This document shows, in pieces, positions 14,535-23,320 of a stretch of DNA of 64,000 nucleotides. Source of the DNA: Solibacillus silvestris_B (GTDB lineage: Bacteria > Bacillota > Bacilli > Bacillales_A > Planococcaceae); the NCBI RefSeq assembly GCF_051967575.1, contig NZ_JBQCJW010000015.1:9491-73490 (forward strand), given 5' to 3'. Positions within the stretch are counted from its first letter, which is position 1; each line of letters begins with the position of its first letter. The notes under the pieces are model-generated. The model had not been told where the DNA came from. It searched no databases and saw only the letters and a program-made list of their open reading frames with translations. The position numbers were made by a program, and so were the translations under genes.

Positions 14535-14592
14535 TTGAAATTTCTGCATGTAAAAAAGCGAATTGATAGGATGGAAGAAAATATAAAGTTTT

Positions 14593-14622
14593 GGCTGCCA
14601 TATAAAGAATGGCGGCCTTTTT
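14593..14622 (+). terminator. Terminator after the siroheme-protein gene
   Basis: The stem GGCTGCCAT/ATGGCGGCC (one G-U pair) is followed by TTTTT. Confidence 0.85.
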
Positions 14623-15015
14623 CATAACTTCCGATGTCTTGATGGGAAGATTCACAAAGTGCATCATATTTCTAAAATTATCGCCGAGGGCATGATTTGC
14701 CGTATGATGCGCAAACTTATTGCATCAAGTATTATTATTTTGCGATCGTTCGCTCGATTTGGCGGAACTTAGAAAGCAAGCTTGTCTAAGCGGAATTGCT
14801 ATATTGTTGGACAATTTTTCAGCGGTGCAGATGCAGCGAATCAACCCCTTGCCAACATACTTTTTATTTTATAAAAACATGATTCAAAGCTCTGCTAAAG
14901 AGGTAAAGTGATTTTTAAGAGAATCAATAATAAAAAATCATTGCATTTTGCTTTATAAGCGAATATTATATATAAGTTGTTAAATAATGTTCGTGTTTTG
15001 GAAAGAGGTATGCAG
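14623..15015. other. Intergenic stretch ahead of the purine permease
   Basis: About 390 bases with no convincing gene. A 63-codon frame at 14720-14911 lacks a Shine-Dalgarno and any family signal. I looked for a purine riboswitch, as expected for some purine transporters, and found none. AT-rich sequence at about 14955-14975 could hold a promoter. Confidence 0.5.
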
Positions 15016-16317
15016 ATGTTTCAATTAAAAGAAAACGGTACTACAGTAAAGCGGGAATTATTTGCGGGATTGACGACGTTTTTAACGATGGCATATGTCA
15101 TCATTGTTAACCCGATTATTTTGTCAGGTGCTGGAGTTCCGGTTGATCAAGTGTTTATGGCGACGATTATCGCAGCGGTAATCGGGACAGGGTGGATGGC
15201 GCTTTGTGCGAATTATCCGATTGCCGTTGCCCCGGGTATGGGATTAAACGCATATTTTACTTATACTGTTGTATTGGCTTCAAATGGAGAGATTACGTAT
15301 ACTACTGCATTTTCAGCAGTATTTGTTGCAGGTATTTTATTTATAATTATTAGTTTAACGCCATTCCGTGAAAAGCTGATTACAGCCATTCCGGAAAACC
15401 TTAAATTGGCGATCACTGCTGGGATTGGATTATTTATCGCGTTCATCGGGCTGCGTATGTCCGGTATTGTCGTAGCTGATGAATCCAATTTAGTTAAGTT
15501 TGGTGATATAGCAGAGCCGGCACCGTTATTGACGTTTATCGGGCTGTTCATTACAGTCGCATTAATGGCACGTAAAGTGAACGGGGCGATTTTTATCGGT
15601 ATGATTTTCACTGCAGTGATTGCGATGTTCACAGGTCAGCTTTCAATCGAAAAAGTAGTGGCACTTCCGCATCTACCTGAAGGCATGATTGTATTCAATC
15701 CGGTTACAGCAATTTCGGAAGTTATTGAATATGGCTTATATGGGGTAATTTTTTCATTCATTTTAGTTACATTGTTTGATACGACAGGCACATTGATCGG
15801 TGTATCAAAGCAAGCGGGTTTATTAAAGGACGGGAAATTGCCGCGTGCACGTAAAGCGCTCATTTCGGATTCGCTAGCAACAACTGTCGGCTCGATGTTT
15901 GGCACAAGTCCATCAACAGCCTATTTAGAGTCGGGCTCTGGCGTGGCAGTCGGAGGACGCACAGGCTTAACGGCGCTGACGGTCGCAATTTTGTTCATCA
16001 TTGCTTCGTTTTTCGGACCGCTTGTCAGCTCATTATCAGATGTGAAAGCAATTACATCGCCAGCATTAATTATTGTCGGTAGCTTAATGATCGGTGTTGT
16101 AAAAAATATAAATTGGGATGAAATTGAAGTTGCGTTCCCAGCATTTTTAGTAATATTGTCAATGCCGCTTACATCAAGCATTTCAACGGGGATTGCGCTA
16201 GGCTTTATAAGCTATCCTCTTATTATGCTAGTAAAAGGGCGAGGACGCGAAGTGCATCCGCTTGTCTATATTTTCGCAGTTTTATTCATCTTACAATTAG
16301 TTTACTTGCCGCATTAG
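15016..16317 (+). CDS. NCS2-family purine (hypoxanthine/guanine) permease
   Basis: A 433-residue transporter of the AzgA-like branch of NCS2, similar in size to B. subtilis PbuG/PbuO. The N-terminal LKENGTTVKRELFAGLTTF, the segment APGMGLNAYFTYTVVL, LFDTTGTLIGVSKQAGLL and the GTSPSTAYLESGSGVAVGGR loop are hallmark segments. It imports purine bases with protons. The ATG at 15016 has GAAAGAGG seven bases upstream; TTG 14977 and ATG 15010 are in frame but less well placed. It is a single-gene unit ended by a strong terminator. Confidence 0.9.
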   Translation: MFQLKENGTTVKRELFAGLTTFLTMAYVIIVNPIILSGAGVPVDQVFMATIIAAVIGTGWMALCANYPIAVAPGMGLNAYFTYTVVLASNGEITYTTAFSAVFVAGILFIIISLTPFREKLITAIPENLKLAITAGIGLFIAFIGLRMSGIVVADESNLVKFGDIAEPAPLLTFIGLFITVALMARKVNGAIFIGMIFTAVIAMFTGQLSIEKVVALPHLPEGMIVFNPVTAISEVIEYGLYGVIFSFILVTLFDTTGTLIGVSKQAGLLKDGKLPRARKALISDSLATTVGSMFGTSPSTAYLESGSGVAVGGRTGLTALTVAILFIIASFFGPLVSSLSDVKAITSPALIIVGSLMIGVVKNINWDEIEVAFPAFLVILSMPLTSSISTGIALGFISYPLIMLVKGRGREVHPLVYIFAVLFILQLVYLPH

Positions 16318-16320
16318 TGA

Positions 16321-16355
16321 AAAGTGTTGTTTCTTAATTGAAGCAACACTTTTTT
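16321..16355 (+). terminator. Terminator of the purine permease gene
   Basis: The stem AAGTGTTGTTTC/GAAGCAACACTT (one G-U pair) has a short TTAATT loop and is followed by a T-run. Confidence 0.9.
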
Positions 16356-16477
16356 ATTTTGAAAAATACCACGTTATTCCATAAATTCATTGGATTTATT
16401 TCACTATAAATCGAGTACATTTTTTAAACGATTTACTGAATACTAAGGTAGAGTAAATTAATTAAGGAAGTGATCAT

Positions 16478-17248
16478 ATGACAAGAAAAAGAGTGAAAAG
16501 AATCGCTTTTATTTTATTTGTTATCCTTTTATTTCTGTTTTCGGCTTTTTACGTTTTCACTAGCATTAAAGCGGAAAAAGGGCGCCAATATTATGAGGAT
16601 ACAGGCCATATTATTTGGGATATTCAAACAGATGAAAAGGTTGTTGCACTTACCTTTGATGATGGACCACATCCGAAATATACACAGCAAGTTTTGGATT
16701 TGCTTGCACAATATGACGCAAAGGGAACGTTTTTCATCGTCGGGCAGCTGGCTGAAAAAAGCCCTGAAGTCGTTTTGCGTATGCATGAGAACGGCCATGA
16801 AATTGCCAATCATACGTTCACACATCCCCATACAAAATCAGTTTCCCGCATTATCGAGGAAATTAATCAAACGTCGGATATGATTTATAGCATAACAGGG
16901 GTCAAACCGAATTTATTTCGGCCTGTCGAAGGATACTATACAGATGAAATTGTTAATGAAGTCGTCAAAAATGACTACAAAATCGTTATGTGGTCATGGC
17001 ATCAAGATACAGAAGACTGGAAAGATCCGGGTGTAAGTAAAATTGCCAATACTGTACTTGATGGTCTGAATAATGGGAATGTCGTGCTGTTTCATGATGG
17101 CGGGGGAAACCGGGAGCAAACTGTACATGCATTAGCCAAAATCTTGCCTGAGCTTAAAAAGCAAGGGTATCAGTTTATTACGGTTTCTCAAATGATTCAT
17201 CTGCAAAATGACGGGAAAAATCATGTCGTAGAGGAGGGAAATGGATGA
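16478..17248 (+). CDS. Polysaccharide deacetylase (NodB homology, CE4)
   Basis: A 256-residue membrane-anchored carbohydrate deacetylase. The basic N-terminus and hydrophobic helix (about 8-28) form a signal anchor. The NodB domain has TFDDGPHP (Asp61, Asp62) and the metal-binding NHTFTHP (His112, His116). The usual RPPYG is RPVEGY here, a change seen in divergent members. It probably acts on peptidoglycan or spore cortex. It overlaps the LytH-like gene by four bases (ATGA), and both may be sporulation genes: AATACTA at 16439-16445 with GTACAT upstream weakly resembles a forespore promoter. Confidence 0.85.
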   Translation: MTRKRVKRIAFILFVILLFLFSAFYVFTSIKAEKGRQYYEDTGHIIWDIQTDEKVVALTFDDGPHPKYTQQVLDLLAQYDAKGTFFIVGQLAEKSPEVVLRMHENGHEIANHTFTHPHTKSVSRIIEEINQTSDMIYSITGVKPNLFRPVEGYYTDEIVNEVVKNDYKIVMWSWHQDTEDWKDPGVSKIANTVLDGLNNGNVVLFHDGGGNREQTVHALAKILPELKKQGYQFITVSQMIHLQNDGKNHVVEEGNG

Positions 17249-18258
17249 TGCCCCGCTATGCAGCCATTATGACGGCTTTATTCATTTGGGGTTTTGCGCC
17301 AGCTGCTGATGCTTCAACAGAAGGCGAAAAAACTCTTACGGAGGAGCAATTACTGCAAAAGAGGATGGGTTCCTATATGCAGCATGAGAATGTATTATTG
17401 CCGTGGCATTATTTAGCGGCCATTGATCAATTTGAACGTAATATTCAAGATGTGCGAAAGGATATCCCGAAACGCGACAGTGTGATTGCAATTCAGTTTT
17501 CGGATGAATTTTGGTCAGGTGCATTAAATCCGATGGAATACGACACATCCCCGATTTCGATCGCCTATTTTAACGGAAATGGCATGGACGGAAATGGGGA
17601 CGGCGCCGCGGATATATCGGATGATGAAGATGTGCTGCATTCGATGGCAAGCTATTTGAGAAGGTACGGTTATGGCGAGGATAATTTTAAATTGGCGTTA
17701 TGGGATTATTACAAAAATGAGCTAACGGTCAATCAAATTGTTGTCATTGCAAAATTATATGAAAAGTTTGGAACAATCGATATAGACGAGCATACATTTC
17801 CTTTGCCGCTTCGAGCAGATTACAGCTACAGTGGGACATGGGGCGCAAACCGGGGCTGGGGCGGAAGAAGGATTCATGAAGGGACAGATATATTCGCCCC
17901 TTACAATACGCCTGTTTTTTCTACTTCCTATGGTGTAATTGAAGTGATGGGCTGGAATCAATTTGGCGGTTGGCGCATCGGTATTCGTGATAACCATAAT
18001 TCGTATCATTATTATGCGCACCTAGCTTATTTTGAAAAAGGATTGCAGGAAGGCGATGTTGTTAAAGCAGGGCAGATTATCGGCTATGTTGGTAGCACCG
18101 GTTATGGAAAAGAAGGGACAGCCGGAAAATTTCCGCCGCATCTCCATTATGGAATATACAAATTTAATGGACGTACAGAATGGGCATTCGACCCTTATCC
18201 AGTTCTTTCTAAATGGGAAAAAGAAGCGGAAAACGCAAAGAAAAAGAATGGTGGATAA
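17245..18258 (+). CDS. M23-family endopeptidase, LytH/YunA-like
   Basis: A secreted metallopeptidase of 337 residues. An N-terminal signal peptide (about 1-23) precedes a helical region with LLPWHYLAAIDQFERNIQ. The C-terminal peptidase M23 (LytM) domain has the zinc motifs HEGTD and HLHYG. The LPWxYLAAIDQ-type segment and length fit B. subtilis LytH (about 326 residues), which trims peptide side chains during spore cortex formation. An Asp-rich insert NGNGMDGNGDGAADISDD resembles a Ca-binding loop. It is translationally coupled to the deacetylase. Confidence 0.8.
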   Translation: MMPRYAAIMTALFIWGFAPAADASTEGEKTLTEEQLLQKRMGSYMQHENVLLPWHYLAAIDQFERNIQDVRKDIPKRDSVIAIQFSDEFWSGALNPMEYDTSPISIAYFNGNGMDGNGDGAADISDDEDVLHSMASYLRRYGYGEDNFKLALWDYYKNELTVNQIVVIAKLYEKFGTIDIDEHTFPLPLRADYSYSGTWGANRGWGGRRIHEGTDIFAPYNTPVFSTSYGVIEVMGWNQFGGWRIGIRDNHNSYHYYAHLAYFEKGLQEGDVVKAGQIIGYVGSTGYGKEGTAGKFPPHLHYGIYKFNGRTEWAFDPYPVLSKWEKEAENAKKKNGG

Positions 18259-18416
18259 TGGGGAAACGACCCCGTCATCATTTCTGTTTTCCGCAGTTAG
18301 ATCGCGGTATGCATAAATCACCAATCCTTTCCCTTGTCTATAAAAGTGACGGTACTAATTAAACTTTTCTGAATAACATATTTTGAACATTGCTTTTATA
18401 GATAGGGGAAAAAGAA

Positions 18417-19424
18417 TTGAAAACATGGATAATTTATTTTGTTATGATAAGTTTTTGCATTTTATCAGGATGCCAAGGAAAATCTTTTTACACATCAAAT
18501 GCGAGCGAAGGGGCTTTGGAAAACGAAGAAGCAGTGGAAGTTTCTACGGGCAATAAGTTACCGGACAATGAAGAAAGGATACAAAACGAACCATCCGTAT
18601 ATCCTGTAGTCGTAACATTGATTGATCCCCGAACATTAGAGATCGTAAAATCCATCTCACCACAGCTATTAGGGTATGGGACGGACAGTGATTTGTATGA
18701 AGCCAATATTAGAAAAATCGCGAAGGAATTAGCAAGAGGGACCCAGGCAAGAGCAGGCTATGACCAATCAATGGTGCTCGATAAAATAGGGGAAGACGGG
18801 GAGATTATTAACGGCAATTCAGGCAGCCTTTTAAAGGAAAGTGAATTGGTCGAAAAAATATTGGCGGCTTCGCAAAAAGGGGATCATGTTTTTTTGCCGT
18901 TATATTTATTGGAAAGCAATTATCAAGCAGAGGAAGTTTCTTCGTTAAATGAAGTAACTGTCGCTTCATTCACGACTTATTTCAATTCATCGGAAAGTGG
19001 AAGAAGCGAAAACATCAGGCTTTCCGCAAATGCCCTTCATAATACATTGGTTGGCGATGGCGATTATTTTTCCTTTAATATAATGGTCGGGGAAAGAACG
19101 GTGGAGAAAGGCTATCAACCTGCACCGGAAATTATTAATAAGGAGCTGGTGATGGGGATTGGCGGGGGAATTTGCCAAACATCTTCTACGTTGTTCAATG
19201 CGGTTGATCAACTGCGTATCCGCATAACGGAAAGGCATCATCATTCCTTGAATATCGGCTATGTACCTACAGGCAGGGATGCAACCGTTGCATACGGCTC
19301 GCTCGATTTTAAATTCCAAAACACGAGCGGGGCACCATTTTTAATCAAATCAATTTTTAAAGATAATAAGCTGACAATCGCAATCACTACTTCACAACAT
19401 TACATGGAATCATTGGAAAGGTGA
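18417..19424 (+). CDS. VanW-domain lipoprotein
   Basis: A 335-residue predicted lipoprotein with the lipobox LSGC near residue 19. A variable N-terminal region precedes a VanW domain (about 195-325) with GDYFSFN, VGERT, GGGICQTSSTLFNAV and RHHHSLNIGYVP. The biochemical role of VanW proteins is not settled; they occur with cell-envelope genes. The start is TTG 18417 with AGGGGAAA upstream. It follows the deacetylase/LytH pair by about 160 bases and probably has its own promoter; a terminator follows. Confidence 0.85.
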   Translation: MKTWIIYFVMISFCILSGCQGKSFYTSNASEGALENEEAVEVSTGNKLPDNEERIQNEPSVYPVVVTLIDPRTLEIVKSISPQLLGYGTDSDLYEANIRKIAKELARGTQARAGYDQSMVLDKIGEDGEIINGNSGSLLKESELVEKILAASQKGDHVFLPLYLLESNYQAEEVSSLNEVTVASFTTYFNSSESGRSENIRLSANALHNTLVGDGDYFSFNIMVGERTVEKGYQPAPEIINKELVMGIGGGICQTSSTLFNAVDQLRIRITERHHHSLNIGYVPTGRDATVAYGSLDFKFQNTSGAPFLIKSIFKDNKLTIAITTSQHYMESLER

Positions 19425-19463
19425 TGCGTCGGCAGCCAGCAAATCGGAAATGGCTGATCAAGT

Positions 19464-19497
19464 GCTGCTCTTAATCGGGGCAGCTTTTAGTTTTTTA
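19464..19497 (+). terminator. Terminator of the VanW-domain gene
   Basis: GCTGCTC-TTAATCG-GGGCAGC (one G-U pair) is followed by TTTTAGTTTTTT. Confidence 0.75.
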
Positions 19498-19722
19498 TAT
19501 TCCTTGATGGAAAAACATACGCCATGCCCCTTTTTCATTGCGCAATAATGAGCTTCGGTTTTGCTGTTTGCCATGCGTAATAAGAGTTGTAACAAATTTT
19601 GTTTGGACAATATTGTCCGCAAGCAGGAACGCTTCAAAATTTCTCGTGGTAAATAAACGATTTTTTATACATTCTTCTGTAATATTATTGACTTGAAACC
19701 GCAGAGCATCTTCATCGTCTTA
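19495..19722 (-). pseudogene. C-terminal remnant of a DUF4440 (NTF2-like) protein
   Basis: On the minus strand a 74-codon frame without any start codon runs between in-frame TAA codons at 19720-19722 and 19495-19497. Its translation contains NFEAFLLADNIVQTKFVTTL and ends in RSSLLRNEKGAWRMFFHQG. That is the hallmark C-terminus of DUF4440 proteins (RSS-W....-W....FHQG), which are normally about 120 residues. The N-terminal third is gone and no Shine-Dalgarno exists. The 3' end overlaps the T-tract of the VanW-gene terminator. It is most simply a decayed gene in the accessory block. Confidence 0.6.
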
Positions 19723-19828
19723 TTACGCAATGCGAAAAGTATAAAATACAAAAAGCATGAGGGATATAGTCAATTTATATAAACACATGGTATGATTTTT
19801 TTCGCAAAGTAGTAAAGAAGGTGAAGTT

Positions 19829-20899
19829 ATGTGGGAATCGATTAAATGGCTCATCCCATCCGTTACTGTACCGACATTGGCAGATGGATTTACCGCCATT
19901 GGAATCATAGTCGTCGGCTTGCTTATCATTCGATTCGTTGTCCGACCATTGATATTTAAGTTAGCGGATTTATTGGATAAGAAAAATCATCCGGTCATGA
20001 GCGATATAACGAAGAATGTTTATCCCTCCGTTCGCAACGCGCTTATTTTCAGTTTGATTGTCGTGGCGGCATCGTTATTGGTGGAGGTTTGGCTATTCGA
20101 TAATGCAAAGCTAGCTGTATACATTGATTCAGTGTATGTGTTTTTTGCATTTAAAGCGCTTTATGATGTGCTCGGCTTCTATTTGAAAAATCCCAATCGG
20201 TTTGAAACAGGGAAAGACCAGGACATTTTAACGCCGTTTTTCCTGCGGATCAGTAAAGTGGCAGTGATGATTATCGCAATGTTTACGATTGCGTCATTGT
20301 GGAATTTTAATTTAAACGGCTTTTTAACGGCTATAGGATTGACAGGGGTGGCATTGGCTTTCGGGATTCGCGATACGCTCGCCCATATTTTCGGCGGGAT
20401 GAGTGTTGCACTTGATAAGCCGTTTCAAATTGGTGATTGGGTTATGACCGGCGATGAGAAAATCGATGGCACGATAGAGGATATAAATTTACGAAGCACG
20501 CTTATCCAAACATCTGATCAAGGGACGGTATATGTGCCGAACTCTTATTTAGTAAATCGCCCAATTTACAATTTATCAAAGCGCACACAGCGGAAAGTTG
20601 AGCATTTCCTGTATGTGTCCAATGAAAACAGCGAGGAAATGATCGTAAAATTCGTGGAAACTTTGCGGGAACAAATCGCACTTCATCCGAAAACTATGAA
20701 AAAAGTCATTCATGTTGCGATGGATGAATTAAGACCAAATAGTTGCCGCATCCTCATCCGTTATTTTGTTGATACAAATGACACAGAACTCATGCTGCAA
20801 GTGCGACAAGATATTTTGTTTGTTGCAAAGCATTATTGCGAAGAATATGATATAAAATTGGTCGATCCAAACTTAGGGCAATTTGGTTGGAGCGATTAA
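19829..20899 (+). CDS. MscS-family mechanosensitive ion channel
   Basis: A 356-residue membrane protein with about four predicted helices. The pore-lining and beta-domain signature GLTGVALAFGIRDTLAHIFGG is followed by DKPFQIGDWV and GTIEDINLRSTLIQ. It opens under hypoosmotic membrane tension to release solutes. The last third is a soluble alpha/beta domain as in other MscS proteins. ATG 19829 follows AGAAGGTGAAG. It stands alone between the accessory block and yqhY. Confidence 0.88.
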   Translation: MWESIKWLIPSVTVPTLADGFTAIGIIVVGLLIIRFVVRPLIFKLADLLDKKNHPVMSDITKNVYPSVRNALIFSLIVVAASLLVEVWLFDNAKLAVYIDSVYVFFAFKALYDVLGFYLKNPNRFETGKDQDILTPFFLRISKVAVMIIAMFTIASLWNFNLNGFLTAIGLTGVALAFGIRDTLAHIFGGMSVALDKPFQIGDWVMTGDEKIDGTIEDINLRSTLIQTSDQGTVYVPNSYLVNRPIYNLSKRTQRKVEHFLYVSNENSEEMIVKFVETLREQIALHPKTMKKVIHVAMDELRPNSCRILIRYFVDTNDTELMLQVRQDILFVAKHYCEEYDIKLVDPNLGQFGWSD

Positions 20900-20920
20900 A
20901 GGGAACGGCTTAAATAGTAA

Positions 20921-20950
20921 AAAAAGGCGCTTCCATCCTACATGAAGCGC
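20921..20950 (-). terminator. Hairpin with minus-strand T-tract between mscS-like gene and yqhY
   Basis: GCGCTTC/GAAGCGC forms a 7-bp stem. Read on the minus strand it is followed by CTTTTTTT. On the plus strand there is no T-run, so mscS read-through towards yqhY may not be stopped. Confidence 0.45.
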
Positions 20951-21034
20951 ATAATTGTAGTATACTGAACATAAGGATTTAAAGTAACAAGTGTTAGAAA
21001 TCCATGAGTTTACATAAGAGAGGATGTATCGCAA

Positions 21035-21439
21035 ATGGCTGAGAAACAACAAGTAGCATTCGTACAACCAACACCCGTTGGCAAAGAAGAGTTGGGGAAA
21101 ATTGAAGTTGCGCCGGAAGTAATTGAAGTGATCGCAGGTATTGCGGCGACAGAGGTGGAAGGAATTGCCGCGACTCGCGGGAATTTTGCATCTGGAGTAG
21201 CAGAGCGTTTCGGTAAGAAAGTGCATTCAAAAGGCATCAAATCGGCAATGTCCGAAGAGGGCAATATTGTCATTGATGTTTTTTGCACAGTAAAATATGG
21301 CTTTGCGATCCCGAAAGTGGCAAAAGAAGTGCAAACGACGATTCGACAAGCGATTTTGAATATGACAGCAATCGAAACGAGTGAAGTGAACATCCACATT
21401 ACAGGTATTCAGTTCGAAACGGCAAAAGACGCAGAATAA
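21035..21439 (+). CDS. yqhY: Asp23/Gls24-family protein YqhY
   Basis: A 134-residue cytoplasmic Asp23 (alkaline shock) family protein. The segments LGKIEVAPEVIEVIAGIAA and EVEGIAATRGNF and the alternating hydrophobic pattern around NIVIDVFCTVKYG are typical. In B. subtilis yqhY lies directly after accBC and is linked to fatty-acid synthesis control. Here about 16 kb of accessory genes separate it from accC, and it is a single-gene unit with its own terminator. AGAGAGGATG lies upstream of the ATG. Confidence 0.88.
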   Translation: MAEKQQVAFVQPTPVGKEELGKIEVAPEVIEVIAGIAATEVEGIAATRGNFASGVAERFGKKVHSKGIKSAMSEEGNIVIDVFCTVKYGFAIPKVAKEVQTTIRQAILNMTAIETSEVNIHITGIQFETAKDAE

Positions 21440-21450
21440 TATGAATATGC

Positions 21451-21487
21451 AACCGAGCTTATTTTCCGATAAAGCTCGGTTTTTTTA
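21451..21487 (+). terminator. Terminator of yqhY
   Basis: ACCGAGCTT/AAGCTCGGT stem followed by seven T. Confidence 0.9.
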
Positions 21488-21661
21488 TTTTTATTTTTAG
21501 GCATGAATAAGTGTTTTGACGAAGTAAAGCATTTGATTACACATTATATCGTTAAAAAACGAATATCTTCTTAATTTTCCAAACTTTTATGAATTTACGT
21601 TTACGAACATGGGGAAAATAGGGTATAGACTAACAGTGCTATTAGGTAAGGAGGGAACGGT

Positions 21662-23302
21662 GTGGGAAATTTTTCTGCAGCTGGACGAGATCGTGTGAAA
21701 AAAATATTACAGGAAGAAACGTTTGATCTTTTTGTTATTGGTGGCGGGATTACAGGTGCTGGTATTGCGCTTGATGCAGCAACACGCGGTTTAAAGGTAG
21801 GTTTGGCGGAAATGCAGGACTTTGCCGAAGGAACGAGCAGTCGTTCGACAAAGCTTGTGCATGGCGGCTTGCGTTATTTGAAGCAGTTCGAAATAAAAGA
21901 GGTGGCAGAGCTGGGTCGTGAAAGGGCTATAGTTTATGAAAATGGACCGCATGTGACAACACCTGTATGGATGCTGCTTCCTTTTCATAAAGGGGGGACA
22001 TTTGGTTCGTTTACGACAGCGCTCGGATTGAAAGTATACGATATTTTAGCAAATGTAAAAAAAGGCGAAAGACGCTTTATGCTGTCCGCTGACGAAACGA
22101 TTGCCCGTGAGCCGCTTATTAAAAAGGACGGTTTGCTCGGCGGCGGTGTTTATGTTGAATACCGTACAGATGATGCGCGACTTACAATTGAAGTCATGAA
22201 AGCAGCTGTTGCCAATGGGGCGGTTGCGATGAATTATTTGAAGGTAGTCGGGTTTGAAGCGGATAATTTAGCGTTTTCAAAAGTGACGGTGGAAGATCAG
22301 CTGACAGGGGAACAATATGCTGTTCGCGCAAAGAGAGTAGTCAATGCAGCAGGGCCATGGGTGGATGAAGTTCGAAAACTGGACGGGGAGCTGGATAATA
22401 AGCATCTTATTTTATCAAAAGGCGTGCATCTCGTTTTTGATGAGGATGATTTTCCGTTGCAGCAGGCCATTTATTTCGATACAGAAAAAGATGGCCGGAT
22501 GATTTTTGCGATTCCCCGTGACGGAAAAGCATATGTAGGGACGACAGATACTTTTTATGAGGGGGATCCAAAAGAGTTAAAGGTGACACAGGAGGATCGC
22601 CAATATATTTTAGATGCAATCCATTATATGTTCCCGCAGTTGCAGCTTACGGAAGAAAAAATTGAATCGGTATGGGCAGGGGTAAGGCCGCTTATCCATG
22701 AAGAAGGAAAAGGCCCCTCTGAAATTTCAAGGAAAGACGAAATTTGGCAATCGGAAAGCGGACTTATTACGATTGCAGGCGGAAAACTGACAGGCTACCG
22801 GAAAATGGCGGAAAAAATAGTGGATCTTGTCGTGAAACAATTGAACGACCAATTTCAGCAAACATACGGCAAATCGATCACAAAGCACCTCCCGATTTCC
22901 GGAGGGGAAATGAGCGGCTCTAAATTTTTCGATCGCTTTGTCGCTAAACGGACGATTACTGGGCAGCAGCTCGGCTTAACGGAGGAGGAGAGCCGATATT
23001 TAGCGAAATTCTACGGCACAAATGTAGATAAAGTGTTTGATTATATTTCACATGCTAAAGGAGATTTGCCTCCGATTGTTTATGGCCAGCTCTACTATGC
23101 GATGAATGACGAATGTGCATGTACACCGGCTGATTTTTTTATCCGCCGTACAGGTGCGCTGCTATTTAATATTCATTATGTAAGACAGTATAAAGTCCTC
23201 GTATTGGAAGAAATGGCTAAATATTTAAAATGGGACGAACAACAAAAACAGCAGCATATGCAGCAATTGGAACATGCACTAAAAGACGTAACAATATCCT
23301 AG
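21662..23302 (+). CDS. glpD: Aerobic glycerol-3-phosphate dehydrogenase
   Basis: FAD enzyme oxidising glycerol-3-phosphate to dihydroxyacetone phosphate with quinone at the membrane. It has 546 residues. The dinucleotide-binding GGGITGAGIALDAATRG lies near the N-terminus, with GTSSRSTKLVHGGLRYL next and VGTTDTFYEGDP later; the C-terminal DAO_C domain is complete. The start is GTG 21662 after AAGGAGGG. It is followed after 18 bases by glpF and then glpK, giving a glpDFK order; in B. subtilis glpFK and glpD are separate. I saw no glpP gene and no convincing antiterminator leader. Confidence 0.95.
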   Translation: MGNFSAAGRDRVKKILQEETFDLFVIGGGITGAGIALDAATRGLKVGLAEMQDFAEGTSSRSTKLVHGGLRYLKQFEIKEVAELGRERAIVYENGPHVTTPVWMLLPFHKGGTFGSFTTALGLKVYDILANVKKGERRFMLSADETIAREPLIKKDGLLGGGVYVEYRTDDARLTIEVMKAAVANGAVAMNYLKVVGFEADNLAFSKVTVEDQLTGEQYAVRAKRVVNAAGPWVDEVRKLDGELDNKHLILSKGVHLVFDEDDFPLQQAIYFDTEKDGRMIFAIPRDGKAYVGTTDTFYEGDPKELKVTQEDRQYILDAIHYMFPQLQLTEEKIESVWAGVRPLIHEEGKGPSEISRKDEIWQSESGLITIAGGKLTGYRKMAEKIVDLVVKQLNDQFQQTYGKSITKHLPISGGEMSGSKFFDRFVAKRTITGQQLGLTEEESRYLAKFYGTNVDKVFDYISHAKGDLPPIVYGQLYYAMNDECACTPADFFIRRTGALLFNIHYVRQYKVLVLEEMAKYLKWDEQQKQQHMQQLEHALKDVTIS

Positions 23303-23320
23303 AGAAAAGAGGCGAAATGA

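Noticed and set aside
14720..14911. 63-codon frame in the gap before the purine permease
   Set aside because: No Shine-Dalgarno, no family signal, typical chance frame.
14623..15015. Possible purine riboswitch ahead of the purine permease
   Set aside because: I could not find the three-way-junction core sequences of the purine aptamer.
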